A stretch of DNA of 64,000 bases from Candidatus Nanoarchaeia archaeon. Lineage in GTDB: Archaea; Nanobdellota; Nanobdellia; Woesearchaeales; JACPBV01. The DNA lies in NCBI GenBank assembly GCA_028279655.1, contig JANQNH010000005.1, positions 62,001 to 126,000 on the forward strand. The letters are read 5' to 3'. This document shows positions 48,102-58,286 of the stretch, piece by piece (position 1 is the stretch's first letter; each line of letters begins with the position of its first letter). The position numbers and the translations under genes are program-made. A model generated the notes under the pieces. That model made no database searches. It saw nothing but the letters and a program-made list of their open reading frames with translations, and had not been told where the DNA came from.

Positions 48102-48974
48102 ATGATAGGTAATGTTAACGAAAAGAAATGGAATGATATCATTAGTCCATTTTCTATAAGTCCATTGAAGAGAGACCATAAGGTCATTCTAGGAGAACTA
48201 AACCAACTGCTTGTAAGGTCTATAACAAGCAGCATTCCCGATAAGAGATTTGGGATTTTATTCTCCGGAGGGGTGGATAGCACTTTGATTGCTAAGGTAT
48301 GTAAGGATAACAAGGCAGATTTCATATGTTATACCTCTGCACTTGAGGAGAGAGGGATGACAGAAGCAGACGACCTCATATATGCAAGGAAGGCGGCAAA
48401 GGCATTGAAGCTAAAGATAAAGACAAAGACCATAGGTCTTGATGAAACCGAAGATTACATAAGAATGATACTAAAGATACTAAAAGAACCCAATGTTGTT
48501 AAGGTTGGAGTTGCTCTTCCTGTATATATTGCCATGGAGGCTGCAAAAGAGGACAAGATAGGCATCATGTTCTCAGGATTAGGCTCAGAGGAGATCTTTG
48601 CAGGCTATGAAAGGCATATACAGGCAAAGTCAATAAACAAGGAATGCAAGAATGGACTCTTAAACATGTATGAAAGAGACATTGACAGGGACCTTAAGAT
48701 AGCAAAAGCACAGAAGATGGAGTTAAAGGTGCCATTTCTTGAAAAAGAACTGATCCAGTACTCTCTAAAGATACCTGCAAAATATAAGATAAACAAAACC
48801 CATAAGAAAGTTATTCTGAGAGAGGTTGCAGAGCAACTAAAGTTAAAGGAATTTGCATGGCGCAGGAAGAAGGCAGCCCAGTACGGCTCAAAATTCGACA
48901 GGGCAATACAGGTATTGGCAAAGAGGAACGGATTTAAATATAAGAAAGATTATCTAATTAGTCTATTAAATTAA
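48102..48974 (+). CDS. Asparagine-synthase-like PP-loop enzyme lacking the glutaminase domain
   Basis: A 290-aa protein with the synthetase domain only: FSGGVDSTLIAKV (PP-loop, about 49-61), LPVYIAMEAA, MFSGLGSEEIFAGY and VPFLEKELIQYSLKIP, as in AsnB-type enzymes. The N-terminal Ntn-hydrolase domain (Cys2 glutaminase) of AsnB is absent, so it must use ammonia, another amidotransferase subunit or another nucleophile. The frame is intact and the start has a nearby TATA (TTTTTAAACAACC, about 48069-48081). Substrate unproven. Confidence 0.8.
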   Translation: MIGNVNEKKWNDIISPFSISPLKRDHKVILGELNQLLVRSITSSIPDKRFGILFSGGVDSTLIAKVCKDNKADFICYTSALEERGMTEADDLIYARKAAKALKLKIKTKTIGLDETEDYIRMILKILKEPNVVKVGVALPVYIAMEAAKEDKIGIMFSGLGSEEIFAGYERHIQAKSINKECKNGLLNMYERDIDRDLKIAKAQKMELKVPFLEKELIQYSLKIPAKYKINKTHKKVILREVAEQLKLKEFAWRRKKAAQYGSKFDRAIQVLAKRNGFKYKKDYLISLLN

Positions 48975-48982
48975 TCAAAAAT

Positions 48983-49083
48983 CCCAACAACAATGGCGAG
49001 ACGAGGCGGGGGTTGCCCCCTTCGGGGTGCCGAGTAGGGCAAAACTGGAGGTTTTGACCGTCGAAGCCGTTATTGTTGTTGGG
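48983..49083 (+). repeat. Structured repeat element, copy 4
   Basis: Outer arms CCCAACAACAAT (48983-48994) and ATTGTTGTTGGG (49072-49083) plus inner GGC/GCC. Core almost identical to copy 2: GGCGAGACGAGGCGGGGG, then a GGGGG/CCCCC and TTCG-loop region, GTGCCGAGTAGGGC, an AAAAC/GTTTT hairpin and GACCGTCGAAGCC. It starts 8 bp after the PP-loop gene stop and ends 29 bp before dph6. Core on the plus strand. Confidence 0.75.
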
Positions 49084-49112
49084 TAAATAAAGAAAAAAGA
49101 AAAACAACAAAA

Positions 49113-49775
49113 ATGAAAATAGCAGCATTGATTTCAGGAGGCAAGGATTCTTGGTATGCAGCATACCAGGCATCGAAAGAGAATGAGCTAGTCTGCTTGA
49201 TAGCCATAAAATCAAGAAACCCAGAATCCTATATGTTCCACATACCTAATATTGAGTTGGTTAAACTGCAGGCAAAGGCAGCTGATATCCCATTGGTATG
49301 GTGGGAGACTGATGGTATCAAAGAGGAAGAATTAGAAGATCTTAAGCAGGCAATAGAGATAGCTGTTCAGAAATACAAGATACAAGGAATTGTTTCTGGA
49401 GCTATCCGGTCAAGTTATCAGAAGCAAAGGGTAGATAACATTTGCAAGGAGCTTAACCTAAGTTCCATAGCGCCCCTATGGCATATAGAAGAGGAAGTTT
49501 ATCTTAACAACCTTATGAAAAACTTTAATGTTATCATTGTAGGCATAGCAGCAGACGGCCTTAAGAGGGAACTCCTTGGAACAAGAGTAGGAATAACATT
49601 CATAGACCGGATGAGATCAATAAATGTATCAAGTATAGGAGAAGGTGGTGAGACAGAGAGCTTTGTCCTAGACTGCCCTTTGTTCAATAAAAAGATATCA
49701 ATTATTGAACATGAGGTTAAGATGGAGAATGAGTGCACTGGCCAATACTTGATAAAAAAAGCTACCTTAACTTAG
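49113..49775 (+). CDS. dph6: Diphthine-ammonia ligase
   Basis: A 220-aa ATP pyrophosphatase completing diphthamide on elongation factor 2. N-terminal LISGGKDSWYAAYQA (PP-loop), the GIVSGAIRSSYQKQRVD segment and the C-terminal GEGGETESFVLDCPLF are family signatures. Length is typical for archaeal Dph6. Dph2 and Dph5 are not in the window. Convergent with ribL, overlapping 14 bp. Confidence 0.93.
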   Translation: MKIAALISGGKDSWYAAYQASKENELVCLIAIKSRNPESYMFHIPNIELVKLQAKAADIPLVWWETDGIKEEELEDLKQAIEIAVQKYKIQGIVSGAIRSSYQKQRVDNICKELNLSSIAPLWHIEEEVYLNNLMKNFNVIIVGIAADGLKRELLGTRVGITFIDRMRSINVSSIGEGGETESFVLDCPLFNKKISIIEHEVKMENECTGQYLIKKATLT

Positions 49776-50160
49776 AACTCTTGTAATGCTCTTCCTTATA
49801 GGAATCTAATCTCACTATCTTAGGGTTCATCTTCCTCTTTTCCATTTCTTCTTTTATTTCATCAGCAAAACCGCTCTGGTCATAACCCAGTGCGATGATG
49901 TCAGGATTGATCTCCTCAATGACCTCATACTTGTCAGCCTCATACCCCAGCATCACCCTGTCTGCAATCTTAAGGTCTCTGATATGCTCCACCCTTTCCC
50001 TTTCGTTGTATTTAGGTTTATTTCCCTTAACCTCCATTATCGTTGAATCAAGAGCAATAACCACGATAAGTCTATCTCCTAAACTCTTAGCTCTCTTTAG
50101 AAAATACAGATGTCCAGGATGCAGCACATCAAAGCTTCCAAAACACATTACAGTTGTCAT
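49762..50160 (-). CDS. ribL: FAD synthase (archaeal RibL-type cytidylyltransferase fold)
   Basis: A 132-aa nucleotidyltransferase. GSFDVLHPGHLYFLKRAKSLG (HxGH, about 8-28) and YNERERVEHIRDLKIADRV (about 52-70) match archaeal RibL, which makes FAD from FMN and ATP; a glycerol-3-phosphate cytidylyltransferase-like role is the alternative. Length fits RibL (about 140). Convergent with dph6. Confidence 0.85.
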   Translation of the reverse strand: MTTVMCFGSFDVLHPGHLYFLKRAKSLGDRLIVVIALDSTIMEVKGNKPKYNERERVEHIRDLKIADRVMLGYEADKYEVIEEINPDIIALGYDQSGFADEIKEEMEKRKMNPKIVRLDSYKEEHYKSSKLR

Positions 50161-50295
50161 ATAAAACTAGAAATTCAAGAAGTATATTAATGTTGTGGGT
50201 AATATGCCTCAAACTGAATAATCCAGTTCCAAAAAAAGGAAATATAATAGGATTAAACCATAATAATAAAAAGGGGAACTTTTTACACTTTCCTA

Positions 50296-53091
50296 ATGAA
50301 GGATATAATAATAAAAGGAGCAAGAGAACACAACCTTAAAAACATCAATCTAAATATACCAAGAGATAAGTTCATAGTGATAACAGGCCTTTCTGGCTCT
50401 GGAAAGTCCACCTTAGCCTTTGACACTATATATGCAGAAGGCCAAAGAAGATATGTTGAGTCACTTTCAGCTTATGCGAGACAGTTTCTTGGCCTTATGA
50501 ACAAACCAGATGTGGATAGAATAGAAGGATTGAGTCCAGCAATATCAATAGAACAAAAGACCACAAGTAAAAATCCTAGAAGCACTGTTGGTACTGTAAC
50601 TGAGATATATGATTATCTAAGGCTACTCTATGCAAGGATAGGAACGCCCTACTGTCCAGATCATAACATCAAGATAGAATCCCAATCGCCAGAACGTATA
50701 GCACAGCAGATAAAAGAGGATTTGACTGGAATAATCACTATACTTGCTCCAATAGTAAGGCAAAAGAAAGGCACCTATGAAAAGTTGATCTCAGATCTTA
50801 ATGAAGAAGGATATACAAGAGTTAGGGTTAATAAAAAGATTATTAGAACAGACGAAAAGATTAATCTTGACAGGTACAAAAAACATGATATTGAGGTTGT
50901 CATAGACAGACTGAACACCAAAGATGACCAAAGACTAGCAGAAGCTGTTGAAAATGCTCTAAAGAAAGGAAAAGGGCTTTTAATTGCTGTAGGAAAAAAG
51001 GAAAACCTATATTCTTCAAAGATGGCATGTCCAAAATGCACAACAACATTTGAAGAGCTACAACCAAGGATGTTCTCTTTCAATAGTCCCTTCGGAGCCT
51101 GCCCAACGTGCCACGGATTAGGGATAAAGATGGACTTCGATCCTGATCTTATCATACCAGATAAGGAAAAATGCATTGCAGATGGAGCAGTGGCACTTTA
51201 TGGCAATGTGATGGATGGATGGCGTGGCCAGCATCTAGGTGCTGTGGCAAAACACTTTGGATTTGATGTATTTGCCCCTATAAGGAATCTATCTAAAAAA
51301 CAATTGGACATCCTCTTATATGGTTCAAAAGAGAACATTAGGTTTAACATGGTAATGAGAGATGGAGAAGCTTCCTGGTCATCCACTGGCTCATGGGAAG
51401 GACTCATCCCTCAGTCAGAAAGGCTTTACAAAGACACAAAATCAGATTACAGAAGAAGAGAGCTTGAAAAATTCATGAGGATATCCAACTGCCCATCATG
51501 TAAAGGTAAAAGATTGAAGGATAAGGTGCTTGCAGTAAGGATTGCAGACAGATCCATAATTGATCTTACAGACCTATCCATAAAATCCCTTATAAGATTT
51601 TTCAGTACGATAGATCTTACAGAAAAACAAAAGGAGATAGCAGGACTTATATTAAAAGAGATAAGAGAACGCCTGCTTTTTTTATCAAGAGTTGGCCTAA
51701 ATTACCTTTCTCTTTCAAGAAATGCAGGTACTCTTTCAGGAGGAGAAGCACAGAGGATTAGGCTAGCCACTCAGATAGGATCAAACCTTATGGGGGTACT
51801 ATACATTCTTGATGAACCATCAATTGGACTTCATCAGAAAGACAATGAAAAATTGATAGACACCCTCCATAGGTTGAGAGATCTCGGAAACACGCTTATT
51901 GTAGTAGAACACGATGAAGACACCATAAGAAATGCAGATCATATTATTGACATGGGTCCAGGTGCTGGCCTTCATGGGGGAAAGATAGTGGCAGAAGGAA
52001 CACCAGAGGAAATTGAAAAAAATATAAGATCGCTGACAGGAAAATATCTTACTAGAACACTACAGATAAAGACACCAAAGAAAAGAAGACCAGTCAAAGA
52101 CAAGATTCACATCAAAGGGTGCACAGAGCATAATCTAAAAGATATTGACGTAAGTATCCCCTTTGGTCTGCTCACTATAATCACAGGAGTATCAGGTTCA
52201 GGAAAATCAACCCTCCTCTATGACATCATGTATAGGGGACTTCAAAAAAAGGTCTACGGTTCAAAAATGATAGCTGGAAAGCATAAAGAGATTGTTTTTG
52301 GATCAGATATTGATAAGGTTATCGTTATAGACCAGAGTCCGATCGGAAAGACTCCAAGAAGTAATCCAGCTACCTACACCAAAGTATTTGACGAGATAAG
52401 GACTCTTTTCTCAGGAACCTCAGAAAGTAAGTTACGTGGCTATAAACCAGGCAGATTCTCGTTTAACGTTCGTGGAGGAAGATGCGAGGCATGCGAGGGA
52501 GACGGTGTTATCAAGATAGAGATGAACTTTCTTCCTGATGTATATATTGAATGTGAGGAGTGCAAAGGTAAAAGATACAATAAGGAGACTCTTGAAGTAA
52601 GATACAAGGGAAAAAGCATTGCAGATGTCCTTGACATGACAATTGAAGAAGCAGAGGAGCTTTTCCAAAACATTCCTTCTATAACGAAAAAGCTAAACAC
52701 CTTGTCAAGGGTAGGGTTAACCTATATTAAACTGGGACAAAGCTCAACAACCCTATCGGGAGGAGAAGCTCAAAGGATTAAACTTACAAGAGAACTTGCA
52801 AAAAGAGCTACAGGAAAGACCATATATCTCCTGGATGAGCCTACTACCGGCCTTCACTTTCATGATGTAAAAAAGCTCATTGCGGTGTTAAACGATCTCG
52901 TTGAAAAAGGCAATACTGTTGTTGTTATAGAGCACAACTTGGATGTGGTTAAGTCTGCTGACCATATCATTGACCTGGGACCTGAAGGAGGAGACCAGGG
53001 TGGACAGATCGTTGCAGCTGGAACTCCAGAAGAGATTGTTAAGGCAAAGGAAAGCTATACGGGACAGTTTCTTAAAAAGATGCTAAAATGA
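50296..53091 (+). CDS. uvrA: Excinuclease ABC subunit A
   Basis: A 931-aa damage-recognition ATPase of nucleotide excision repair. Two ABC cassettes, with Walker [14 protein letters not shown] (about 32) and [13 protein letters not shown] (about 632) and signatures [12 protein letters not shown] and [12 protein letters not shown], plus zinc modules CPKC...CPTCHGLG and CEACEGDG...CEECKGKRY. Full length. First gene of uvrA-uvrC-uvrB with 4-nt overlaps at each junction, an unusually tight arrangement. Bacterial origin by transfer is the usual view for archaeal uvr genes. Confidence 0.97.
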   Translation: MKDIIIKGAREHNLKNINLNIPRDKFIVITGLSGSGKSTLAFDTIYAEGQRRYVESLSAYARQFLGLMNKPDVDRIEGLSPAISIEQKTTSKNPRSTVGTVTEIYDYLRLLYARIGTPYCPDHNIKIESQSPERIAQQIKEDLTGIITILAPIVRQKKGTYEKLISDLNEEGYTRVRVNKKIIRTDEKINLDRYKKHDIEVVIDRLNTKDDQRLAEAVENALKKGKGLLIAVGKKENLYSSKMACPKCTTTFEELQPRMFSFNSPFGACPTCHGLGIKMDFDPDLIIPDKEKCIADGAVALYGNVMDGWRGQHLGAVAKHFGFDVFAPIRNLSKKQLDILLYGSKENIRFNMVMRDGEASWSSTGSWEGLIPQSERLYKDTKSDYRRRELEKFMRISNCPSCKGKRLKDKVLAVRIADRSIIDLTDLSIKSLIRFFSTIDLTEKQKEIAGLILKEIRERLLFLSRVGLNYLSLSRNAGTLSGGEAQRIRLATQIGSNLMGVLYILDEPSIGLHQKDNEKLIDTLHRLRDLGNTLIVVEHDEDTIRNADHIIDMGPGAGLHGGKIVAEGTPEEIEKNIRSLTGKYLTRTLQIKTPKKRRPVKDKIHIKGCTEHNLKDIDVSIPFGLLTIITGVSGSGKSTLLYDIMYRGLQKKVYGSKMIAGKHKEIVFGSDIDKVIVIDQSPIGKTPRSNPATYTKVFDEIRTLFSGTSESKLRGYKPGRFSFNVRGGRCEACEGDGVIKIEMNFLPDVYIECEECKGKRYNKETLEVRYKGKSIADVLDMTIEEAEELFQNIPSITKKLNTLSRVGLTYIKLGQSSTTLSGGEAQRIKLTRELAKRATGKTIYLLDEPTTGLHFHDVKKLIAVLNDLVEKGNTVVVIEHNLDVVKSADHIIDLGPEGGDQGGQIVAAGTPEEIVKAKESYTGQFLKKMLK

Positions 53092-54614
53092 TCTCCAACA
53101 TCCCACCCAAACCAGGTTGCTATATCTATAGGGATAAGAAAGGGGACATTATCTACATCGGAAAAGCAGCAAATCTTAAAAAAAGGGTTTCATCTTATTT
53201 TCATAACAAGAAATTGGATGAAAAGACACAAAATCTTGTTGATAACACAAAGTCTATTGATTTTATCGTAACAAGAACAGAGGTAGAAGCTCTTATTCTT
53301 GAAAATAACCTTATAAAAAAACACCAACCAAAGTATAATATAAATTTAAAGGATTCAAAAAGATACGCCTACCTAGAGATTACAGATGAAGATTTCCCAA
53401 GACTCGTTCTCGCAAGAAAGATTGGTGGAAATGGAAAGTTCTTTGGTCCGTTCGTTAGCGCAGCAGAAAGAGATTTTATCCTGGAATTTCTTACAAAGAT
53501 ATTTGCCATAAGAACATGTAACAGATTTCCAAAAAGGCCCTGCCTGAGATATCATATCAAGCTATGTGATGCACCATGCGCTGGCAAGATAAATAGTGAA
53601 GAATACAGGGAAAAGATAGGAAACACAATCCGGGTTCTTAAGGGAAATACTGATCAGGTGATAAGTGTACTTGATACAGAGATGAAAACAGCATCAAGAA
53701 AACAGGATTTTGAGACTGCTATTGTGCTAAGAAATCAGGTAGATTCACTTGGTTACCTTAAAGAAAGACAGAACATGGAAAGACAGAAACGATATGATGA
53801 GGATATTATAAACTACACTGTTCGAGGGGGGAAGGTATATCTTATGCTCTTTAATATTAAGAAAGGAACGCTGATCAATAAGGAAGAATTTGTATTTGAT
53901 TTCATAGAAGGTTTCTTCGAAGATTTCCTGAATCAGTATTACTCCCAGAGTAAAGAAAGAAAAGAGCTGATTCTCCCAAGGATTGATGATTCCCTAAAAA
54001 AATATCTAAAAACCAAGAACGTAAAGGCCATAATCCCTAAAAGAGGAGAGAGAAAGAAACTCTTAGAGCTTGTAAAGACAAACATCAGCAATACATTCTT
54101 TGGAAACCTTGAAAAAATTAAACTTTTAGGAAAAGCTTTAAAATTAAATGACGAACCGTCTGTTATTGAGTGTTTTGACATATCTCATCTATCTGGGACT
54201 AGCACAGTAGGATCCATGGTCCAGTTTAGGAATGCAATTCCAGATAAATCAAACTATAGGCGGTTTAGGATAAGAACAGTTGAAGGTATTGATGATACAT
54301 CATCTATCAGAGAAGTAGTATCTAGGAGATACAGAAGGTTAAAGATTGAAAACAAAGAAATGCCAAACCTGATAATAATTGATGGGGGGAAAGGACAGCT
54401 AAATGGTGCTCTTTTTTCACTACAGGAACTCAACCTTAAAATCCCCATCATATCAATTGCAAAAAGACTTGAAGAGATATACTTTCCAGGTCTGCAGATG
54501 CCGTTAAAGTTAAGGAAAAAAGACAAAGCCCTCTTGTTTATACAGGAGATACGAGATGAAGCACATAGGTTTGCAATCAAGTACAACAGGCTACTTAGAA
54601 ACAAGATAAGATGA
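53088..54614 (+). CDS. uvrC: Excinuclease ABC subunit C, short form without HhH domain
   Basis: A 508-aa dual-incision nuclease. GIY-YIG domain at the N-terminus ([18 protein letters not shown]), UVR motif ([16 protein letters not shown]) and an RNase-H-like domain with [21 protein letters not shown] and RDEAHRFA. It stops right after that domain, so the C-terminal tandem helix-hairpin-helix found in E. coli UvrC (about 610 aa) is missing. The stop overlaps the uvrB start by 4 nt, so the short end is not a frameshift visible here. Confidence 0.94.
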   Translation: MISNIPPKPGCYIYRDKKGDIIYIGKAANLKKRVSSYFHNKKLDEKTQNLVDNTKSIDFIVTRTEVEALILENNLIKKHQPKYNINLKDSKRYAYLEITDEDFPRLVLARKIGGNGKFFGPFVSAAERDFILEFLTKIFAIRTCNRFPKRPCLRYHIKLCDAPCAGKINSEEYREKIGNTIRVLKGNTDQVISVLDTEMKTASRKQDFETAIVLRNQVDSLGYLKERQNMERQKRYDEDIINYTVRGGKVYLMLFNIKKGTLINKEEFVFDFIEGFFEDFLNQYYSQSKERKELILPRIDDSLKKYLKTKNVKAIIPKRGERKKLLELVKTNISNTFFGNLEKIKLLGKALKLNDEPSVIECFDISHLSGTSTVGSMVQFRNAIPDKSNYRRFRIRTVEGIDDTSSIREVVSRRYRRLKIENKEMPNLIIIDGGKGQLNGALFSLQELNLKIPIISIAKRLEEIYFPGLQMPLKLRKKDKALLFIQEIRDEAHRFAIKYNRLLRNKIR

Positions 54615-56530
54615 AATTTAAACTGGAATCAAGTTTTAAACCAAAAGGCTCCCAGCCAGAAGCGATTAAAAGATTAGTTGAAGGCCTAAAGAATGGAGAA
54701 AGGTTTCAGACTCTTCTAGGAGTTACCGGCTCTGGCAAGACCTTTACAATGGCTAATGTCATTGAAAAGGTTCAAAAGCCAACCCTTGTTCTGGCCCACA
54801 ACAAGACTCTTGCAGCACAATTGTATAATGAGTTCAAGGAATTCTTCCCCAATAATCGAGTAGAGTACTTTGTTTCATATTATGATTACTATCAGCCAGA
54901 AAGCTATCTTCCACAAAAGGACCAGTACATAGAAAAAGATGCGGATGTAAATCCAAGAATTGAGCAGCTAAGGCTCTCAGCAACAGCATCTCTTCTGAGC
55001 AGATCAGACACCATTATTGTATCAAGCGTATCGTGCATCTACGGCCTTGGCAATCCAGAGCACTATCGTGATATGGGATTTGAGCTAAAAGTAGAAGAGA
55101 AGATAGATAGGACCAATCTCATAAAAAAACTTATAGCAATGCAATACGAAAGAAACGATCTCGAACTTACAGAAGGGAGGTTCCGGGTAAAAGGAGATAC
55201 TATAGATATAAGGACTGCCTACTATCCAGGCACTATAAGAATTGAACTGTTTGGAGATAAGATAGAAAGGATAACTGAGATAGACAGGGACCAAAAACAG
55301 TCAAGGTTAGCTTATTATCATATATATCCAGCTAGACACTTTGTGGTTCCAGATGATTTAAAGGATGAAGCTATCAAATCCATCAGAGAGGAGCTGAAAG
55401 AAAGGCTTCCAGATCTTGCGGAAGTGGAGGCTCACCGACTTAAGCAAAGAACACAATATGATATGGAGATGATTAATGAGACCGGATTTTGCAAAGGCAT
55501 AGAAAACTATTCTAGGCACTTTGATAAAAGGAAAAAGGGGGAAAAACCATACACTTTAATGGATTATTTCCCAGATGATTTTCTTTTATTTATAGATGAA
55601 AGTCACAGGACAATACCTCAGGTAAAGGGAATGTATAATGGAGATCTTACAAGAAAGCAGACACTTGTAGATTATGGTTTTAGGTTACCAAGTGCTCTTG
55701 ACAATCGGCCGTTAAAATTTATGGAATTTTCAGAATATATGAAAAATGTGGTATTTGTCAGTGCAACTCCTGGGGATTATGAACTCAAGAAATCAGGTAG
55801 ACCTATAGAACAGATAATTAGGCCCACCGGACTTGCTGATCCATTAACAGAGGTAAGGCCAATAGATAATCAGATTGAAGATCTTAAGAATGAGATTAAA
55901 AAGACAATAAAAAGGAAGGATAGGATTCTGGTTACAACACTAACAAAAAAATTGGCAGAAGAACTTACCGAGTATCTGTCTGAACAGGATATCAAGACTA
56001 GATACCTTCATTCAGAGATCGATACCATTGAAAGAACAGAGATAATAAGAGAACTAAGATTAGGTGTGTTTGATGTGTTAGTGGGTATAAACCTGTTAAG
56101 GGAGGGGATTGACATTCCTGAAGTGGGACTTATATGCATCTTGGATGCAGATAAGGAGGGATTTCTTAGAGACACAAGAAGTCTGATACAGATTATTGGA
56201 AGAGCTGCTAGAAACGTAAGAAGCAAGGTAATATTATTTGCCGACAATATCACAGATTCCATTAGAAAGGCACTCTCTGAAACCGAAAGAAGAAGAATGA
56301 TTCAGCTAGCGTACAATAAGAAAAAACACATCACTCCTAAGACAATAATTAAACCAATCAAGGAGAAAGAGGTGGAGATAAGGGACACCAAACATATACC
56401 AAAAAAAGAGATTCCAAGGCTGATTGTAAATCTTGAGATAGAAATGAATGAAGCGGCAGATAAGCTTGATTTCGAAAGAGCCATTCTTCTAAGAGAGAAG
56501 ATCAAAAGATTACGAGAAAGGATTTCGTAA
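54611..56530 (+). CDS. uvrB: Excinuclease ABC subunit B
   Basis: A 639-aa helicase-like subunit that verifies damage and loads UvrC. Walker [15 protein letters not shown] (about 37-50), the beta-hairpin region with [20 protein letters not shown], the DEAD-type box [11 protein letters not shown], motif [11 protein letters not shown] and a C-terminal UVR motif ([16 protein letters not shown]) that pairs with UvrC. Slightly shorter than bacterial UvrB (about 670). Ends 5 bp from the convergent LipM-like gene. Confidence 0.97.
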   Translation: MKFKLESSFKPKGSQPEAIKRLVEGLKNGERFQTLLGVTGSGKTFTMANVIEKVQKPTLVLAHNKTLAAQLYNEFKEFFPNNRVEYFVSYYDYYQPESYLPQKDQYIEKDADVNPRIEQLRLSATASLLSRSDTIIVSSVSCIYGLGNPEHYRDMGFELKVEEKIDRTNLIKKLIAMQYERNDLELTEGRFRVKGDTIDIRTAYYPGTIRIELFGDKIERITEIDRDQKQSRLAYYHIYPARHFVVPDDLKDEAIKSIREELKERLPDLAEVEAHRLKQRTQYDMEMINETGFCKGIENYSRHFDKRKKGEKPYTLMDYFPDDFLLFIDESHRTIPQVKGMYNGDLTRKQTLVDYGFRLPSALDNRPLKFMEFSEYMKNVVFVSATPGDYELKKSGRPIEQIIRPTGLADPLTEVRPIDNQIEDLKNEIKKTIKRKDRILVTTLTKKLAEELTEYLSEQDIKTRYLHSEIDTIERTEIIRELRLGVFDVLVGINLLREGIDIPEVGLICILDADKEGFLRDTRSLIQIIGRAARNVRSKVILFADNITDSIRKALSETERRRMIQLAYNKKKHITPKTIIKPIKEKEVEIRDTKHIPKKEIPRLIVNLEIEMNEAADKLDFERAILLREKIKRLRERIS

Positions 56531-56535
56531 TAGAC

Positions 56536-57300
56536 TTATCGCATATGGTTCCATCTCTTTAGGGAGTATTTTTCCTTCACAAGTTCCAAAGCAGCATGTT
56601 TCTCTTCTTCACTAAGGGTATCTTCCATGAACTCGATCCCATTCTCCTTAAAACCATCTATCAAAGCTTTCTTAACCTCGTCATAACCTCTTTTACCAAT
56701 CTCATTTTGAATCGAAGTCATCCTTCCCGTGACATGTGATATCAGTTCCCTGTTGCAATCCTTAAACAACTTACAATACATCTCAACATCAACATCAATA
56801 AGTACAGCGCCATGCTGTAACAACTTACCATTTATCCTTTTCTGAGCACTACCAACAATCTTCCTCCCATTAACCACAATCTCATACCAGGATGGATCAT
56901 TAAAACAAACAGCACTCTTACTCCCTTTCTCAACATCCTCATTCATAGCAGCTTTCAATCCAAGCCGCTTCAATCCACTTAACAATCCCTCACTTATCTT
57001 CTTATAGCTGTCAATAACTGACCTAGGCATATTATCCTCATCAATAATAAAAGAATACGTCAATTCCTGATCGTGCAGCACAGCATTACCTCCTGTTAGC
57101 CTTCTTACCAGGTCAATATTATGTTTCTTCAGGTTATTAAGATTAAATTCATCTATAGATTGAAAATAACCAATACTAAGACCGGCAGGCTTCCAGGAAT
57201 AAAACCTGAGTACAGGAATCTTACTGGTTAACAACGCCTCATCAATAGCCATATTCATGAAAGCATTATTACTCCCTGTATCAATCAGCCGAAATTTCAT
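56536..57300 (-). CDS. LipM/LplA-family lipoate (octanoyl) transferase
   Basis: A 254-aa protein with RRLTGGNAVLHDQELTYSF (about 65-83), a Cys in KSAVCFNDPSWYE and GRKIVGSAQKR...LLQHGAVLIDVD. The Cys-F-x-x-P-S-W/S-Y-E context resembles octanoyltransferase LipM more than lipoate ligase LplA, which would pair with LipA for de novo lipoylation. The start at 57300 (MKFRLIDTGSNN) overlaps the lipA 3' end by 20 nt; the frame extends further inside lipA but is not family-like. No lipoylated target gene is nearby. Confidence 0.83.
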   Translation of the reverse strand: MKFRLIDTGSNNAFMNMAIDEALLTSKIPVLRFYSWKPAGLSIGYFQSIDEFNLNNLKKHNIDLVRRLTGGNAVLHDQELTYSFIIDEDNMPRSVIDSYKKISEGLLSGLKRLGLKAAMNEDVEKGSKSAVCFNDPSWYEIVVNGRKIVGSAQKRINGKLLQHGAVLIDVDVEMYCKLFKDCNRELISHVTGRMTSIQNEIGKRGYDEVKKALIDGFKENGIEFMEDTLSEEEKHAALELVKEKYSLKRWNHMR

Positions 57301-58135
57301 CCATAGCCTCCTCAGCATGATAGCTGCTTCTAACCAATGGCCCGCTCTCCACATGTATGAATCCAAGCTCAATGCCAATTCGCCGTAACTCCTCAAACTC
57401 CTCAGGACTATAATATTTCTTGACAGGAGCCAGATCAGATCTGGGTTGGAGATACTGGCCTATTGTAACAATATCTACACCAACCATCTTCAATGTGCGT
57501 AGAGTCTTTATAATCTCCTCCTTACTCTCCCCTAACCCAACCATCAGTCCAGATTTGGTTATCTGTTTAGGATCGATCTCTTTAATCCTTTTAAGGAATA
57601 TCATTGATCTTTTGAAGTCAGCCTGTGGTCTTATGCTTGGAAACAACCTTTCAACAGTCTCGATATTATGCCCAAACACATCAGGCTCTGCACTTAGTAC
57701 AGATCTTATTGAAGCAGTATCTCCCTTGAAGTCAGGAGTAAGCACTTCAACCTTTGCATCACAGACCTTCCTAACCTCCTTGATGGTTTCCTTGAACATC
57801 CTTGCTCCACCATCCTTAAGGTCGTCCCTTGTAACTGACGTGATGACAACATATTTAAGACACAATCTCTTGACAATATCTGCTATCTTCTCAGGCTCCT
57901 TTATATCGACCTTATCAGGTACACCATTCTTGACATTGCAATATCTACAGTCCCTTGTGCATATATCTCCCATTATCAAGAAAGTTGCAGTACCTTTTTC
58001 CCAGCACTCTCCTAGGTTAGGGCACTTAGCTTCCTCACATATAGTATGCGTACATCCACCTAAAGAAGTCTTCATCCTATTGTAAGCTTCTCCCGAAGGG
58101 ATCTTCATCTTTAACCATTCAGGTTTCCTTTCCAT
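57281..58135 (-). CDS. lipA: Lipoyl synthase
   Basis: A 284-aa radical SAM enzyme inserting two sulfurs into octanoyl groups. The auxiliary cluster motif C-x4-C-x5-C (THTICEEAKCPNLGEC region, about 28-45) and the radical SAM CxxxCxxC (CTRDCRYCNV, about 59-67) are both present, as are GDICTRDCRYC and TVERLFPSIRP. Standard length. Overlaps the transferase gene downstream. Confidence 0.95.
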   Translation of the reverse strand: MERKPEWLKMKIPSGEAYNRMKTSLGGCTHTICEEAKCPNLGECWEKGTATFLIMGDICTRDCRYCNVKNGVPDKVDIKEPEKIADIVKRLCLKYVVITSVTRDDLKDGGARMFKETIKEVRKVCDAKVEVLTPDFKGDTASIRSVLSAEPDVFGHNIETVERLFPSIRPQADFKRSMIFLKRIKEIDPKQITKSGLMVGLGESKEEIIKTLRTLKMVGVDIVTIGQYLQPRSDLAPVKKYYSPEEFEELRRIGIELGFIHVESGPLVRSSYHAEEAMDEISAD

Positions 58136-58195
58136 AGCAACAAAGAAAAATCCATTAGTTAAAAAACTTTAGGAATGACAAATAGCAATCTCTCA

Positions 58196-58220
58196 TATGT
58201 AGTGGTTAACTTTAGAAAAA
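58196..58220. repeat. Direct repeat 1 upstream of fic
   Basis: A 25-bp copy beginning TATGTAGTGGTTAACTTTAG and ending with AAAAA. It is identical to the copy at 59198-59222. The centre GTTAAC is palindromic. It lies about 90 bp upstream of the fic start and about 60 bp upstream of lipA's likely promoter region. Confidence 0.75.
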
Positions 58221-58261
58221 TTATCAAAGAAGTTAAATTTTCACAACGAAAGATTTATAAA

Positions 58262-58276
58262 TATGTAGTGGTTAAC
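58262..58276. repeat. Direct repeat 2 at the fic promoter
   Basis: TATGTAGTGGTTAAC, 15 bp shared with copies 1 and 3. It directly follows a TATA box (ATTTATAAATA, about 58253-58263) and precedes the fic ATG by 10 bp, so it covers the expected transcription start. This placement suits an operator for repression. Confidence 0.7.
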
Positions 58277-58286
58277 TTATTTATTC

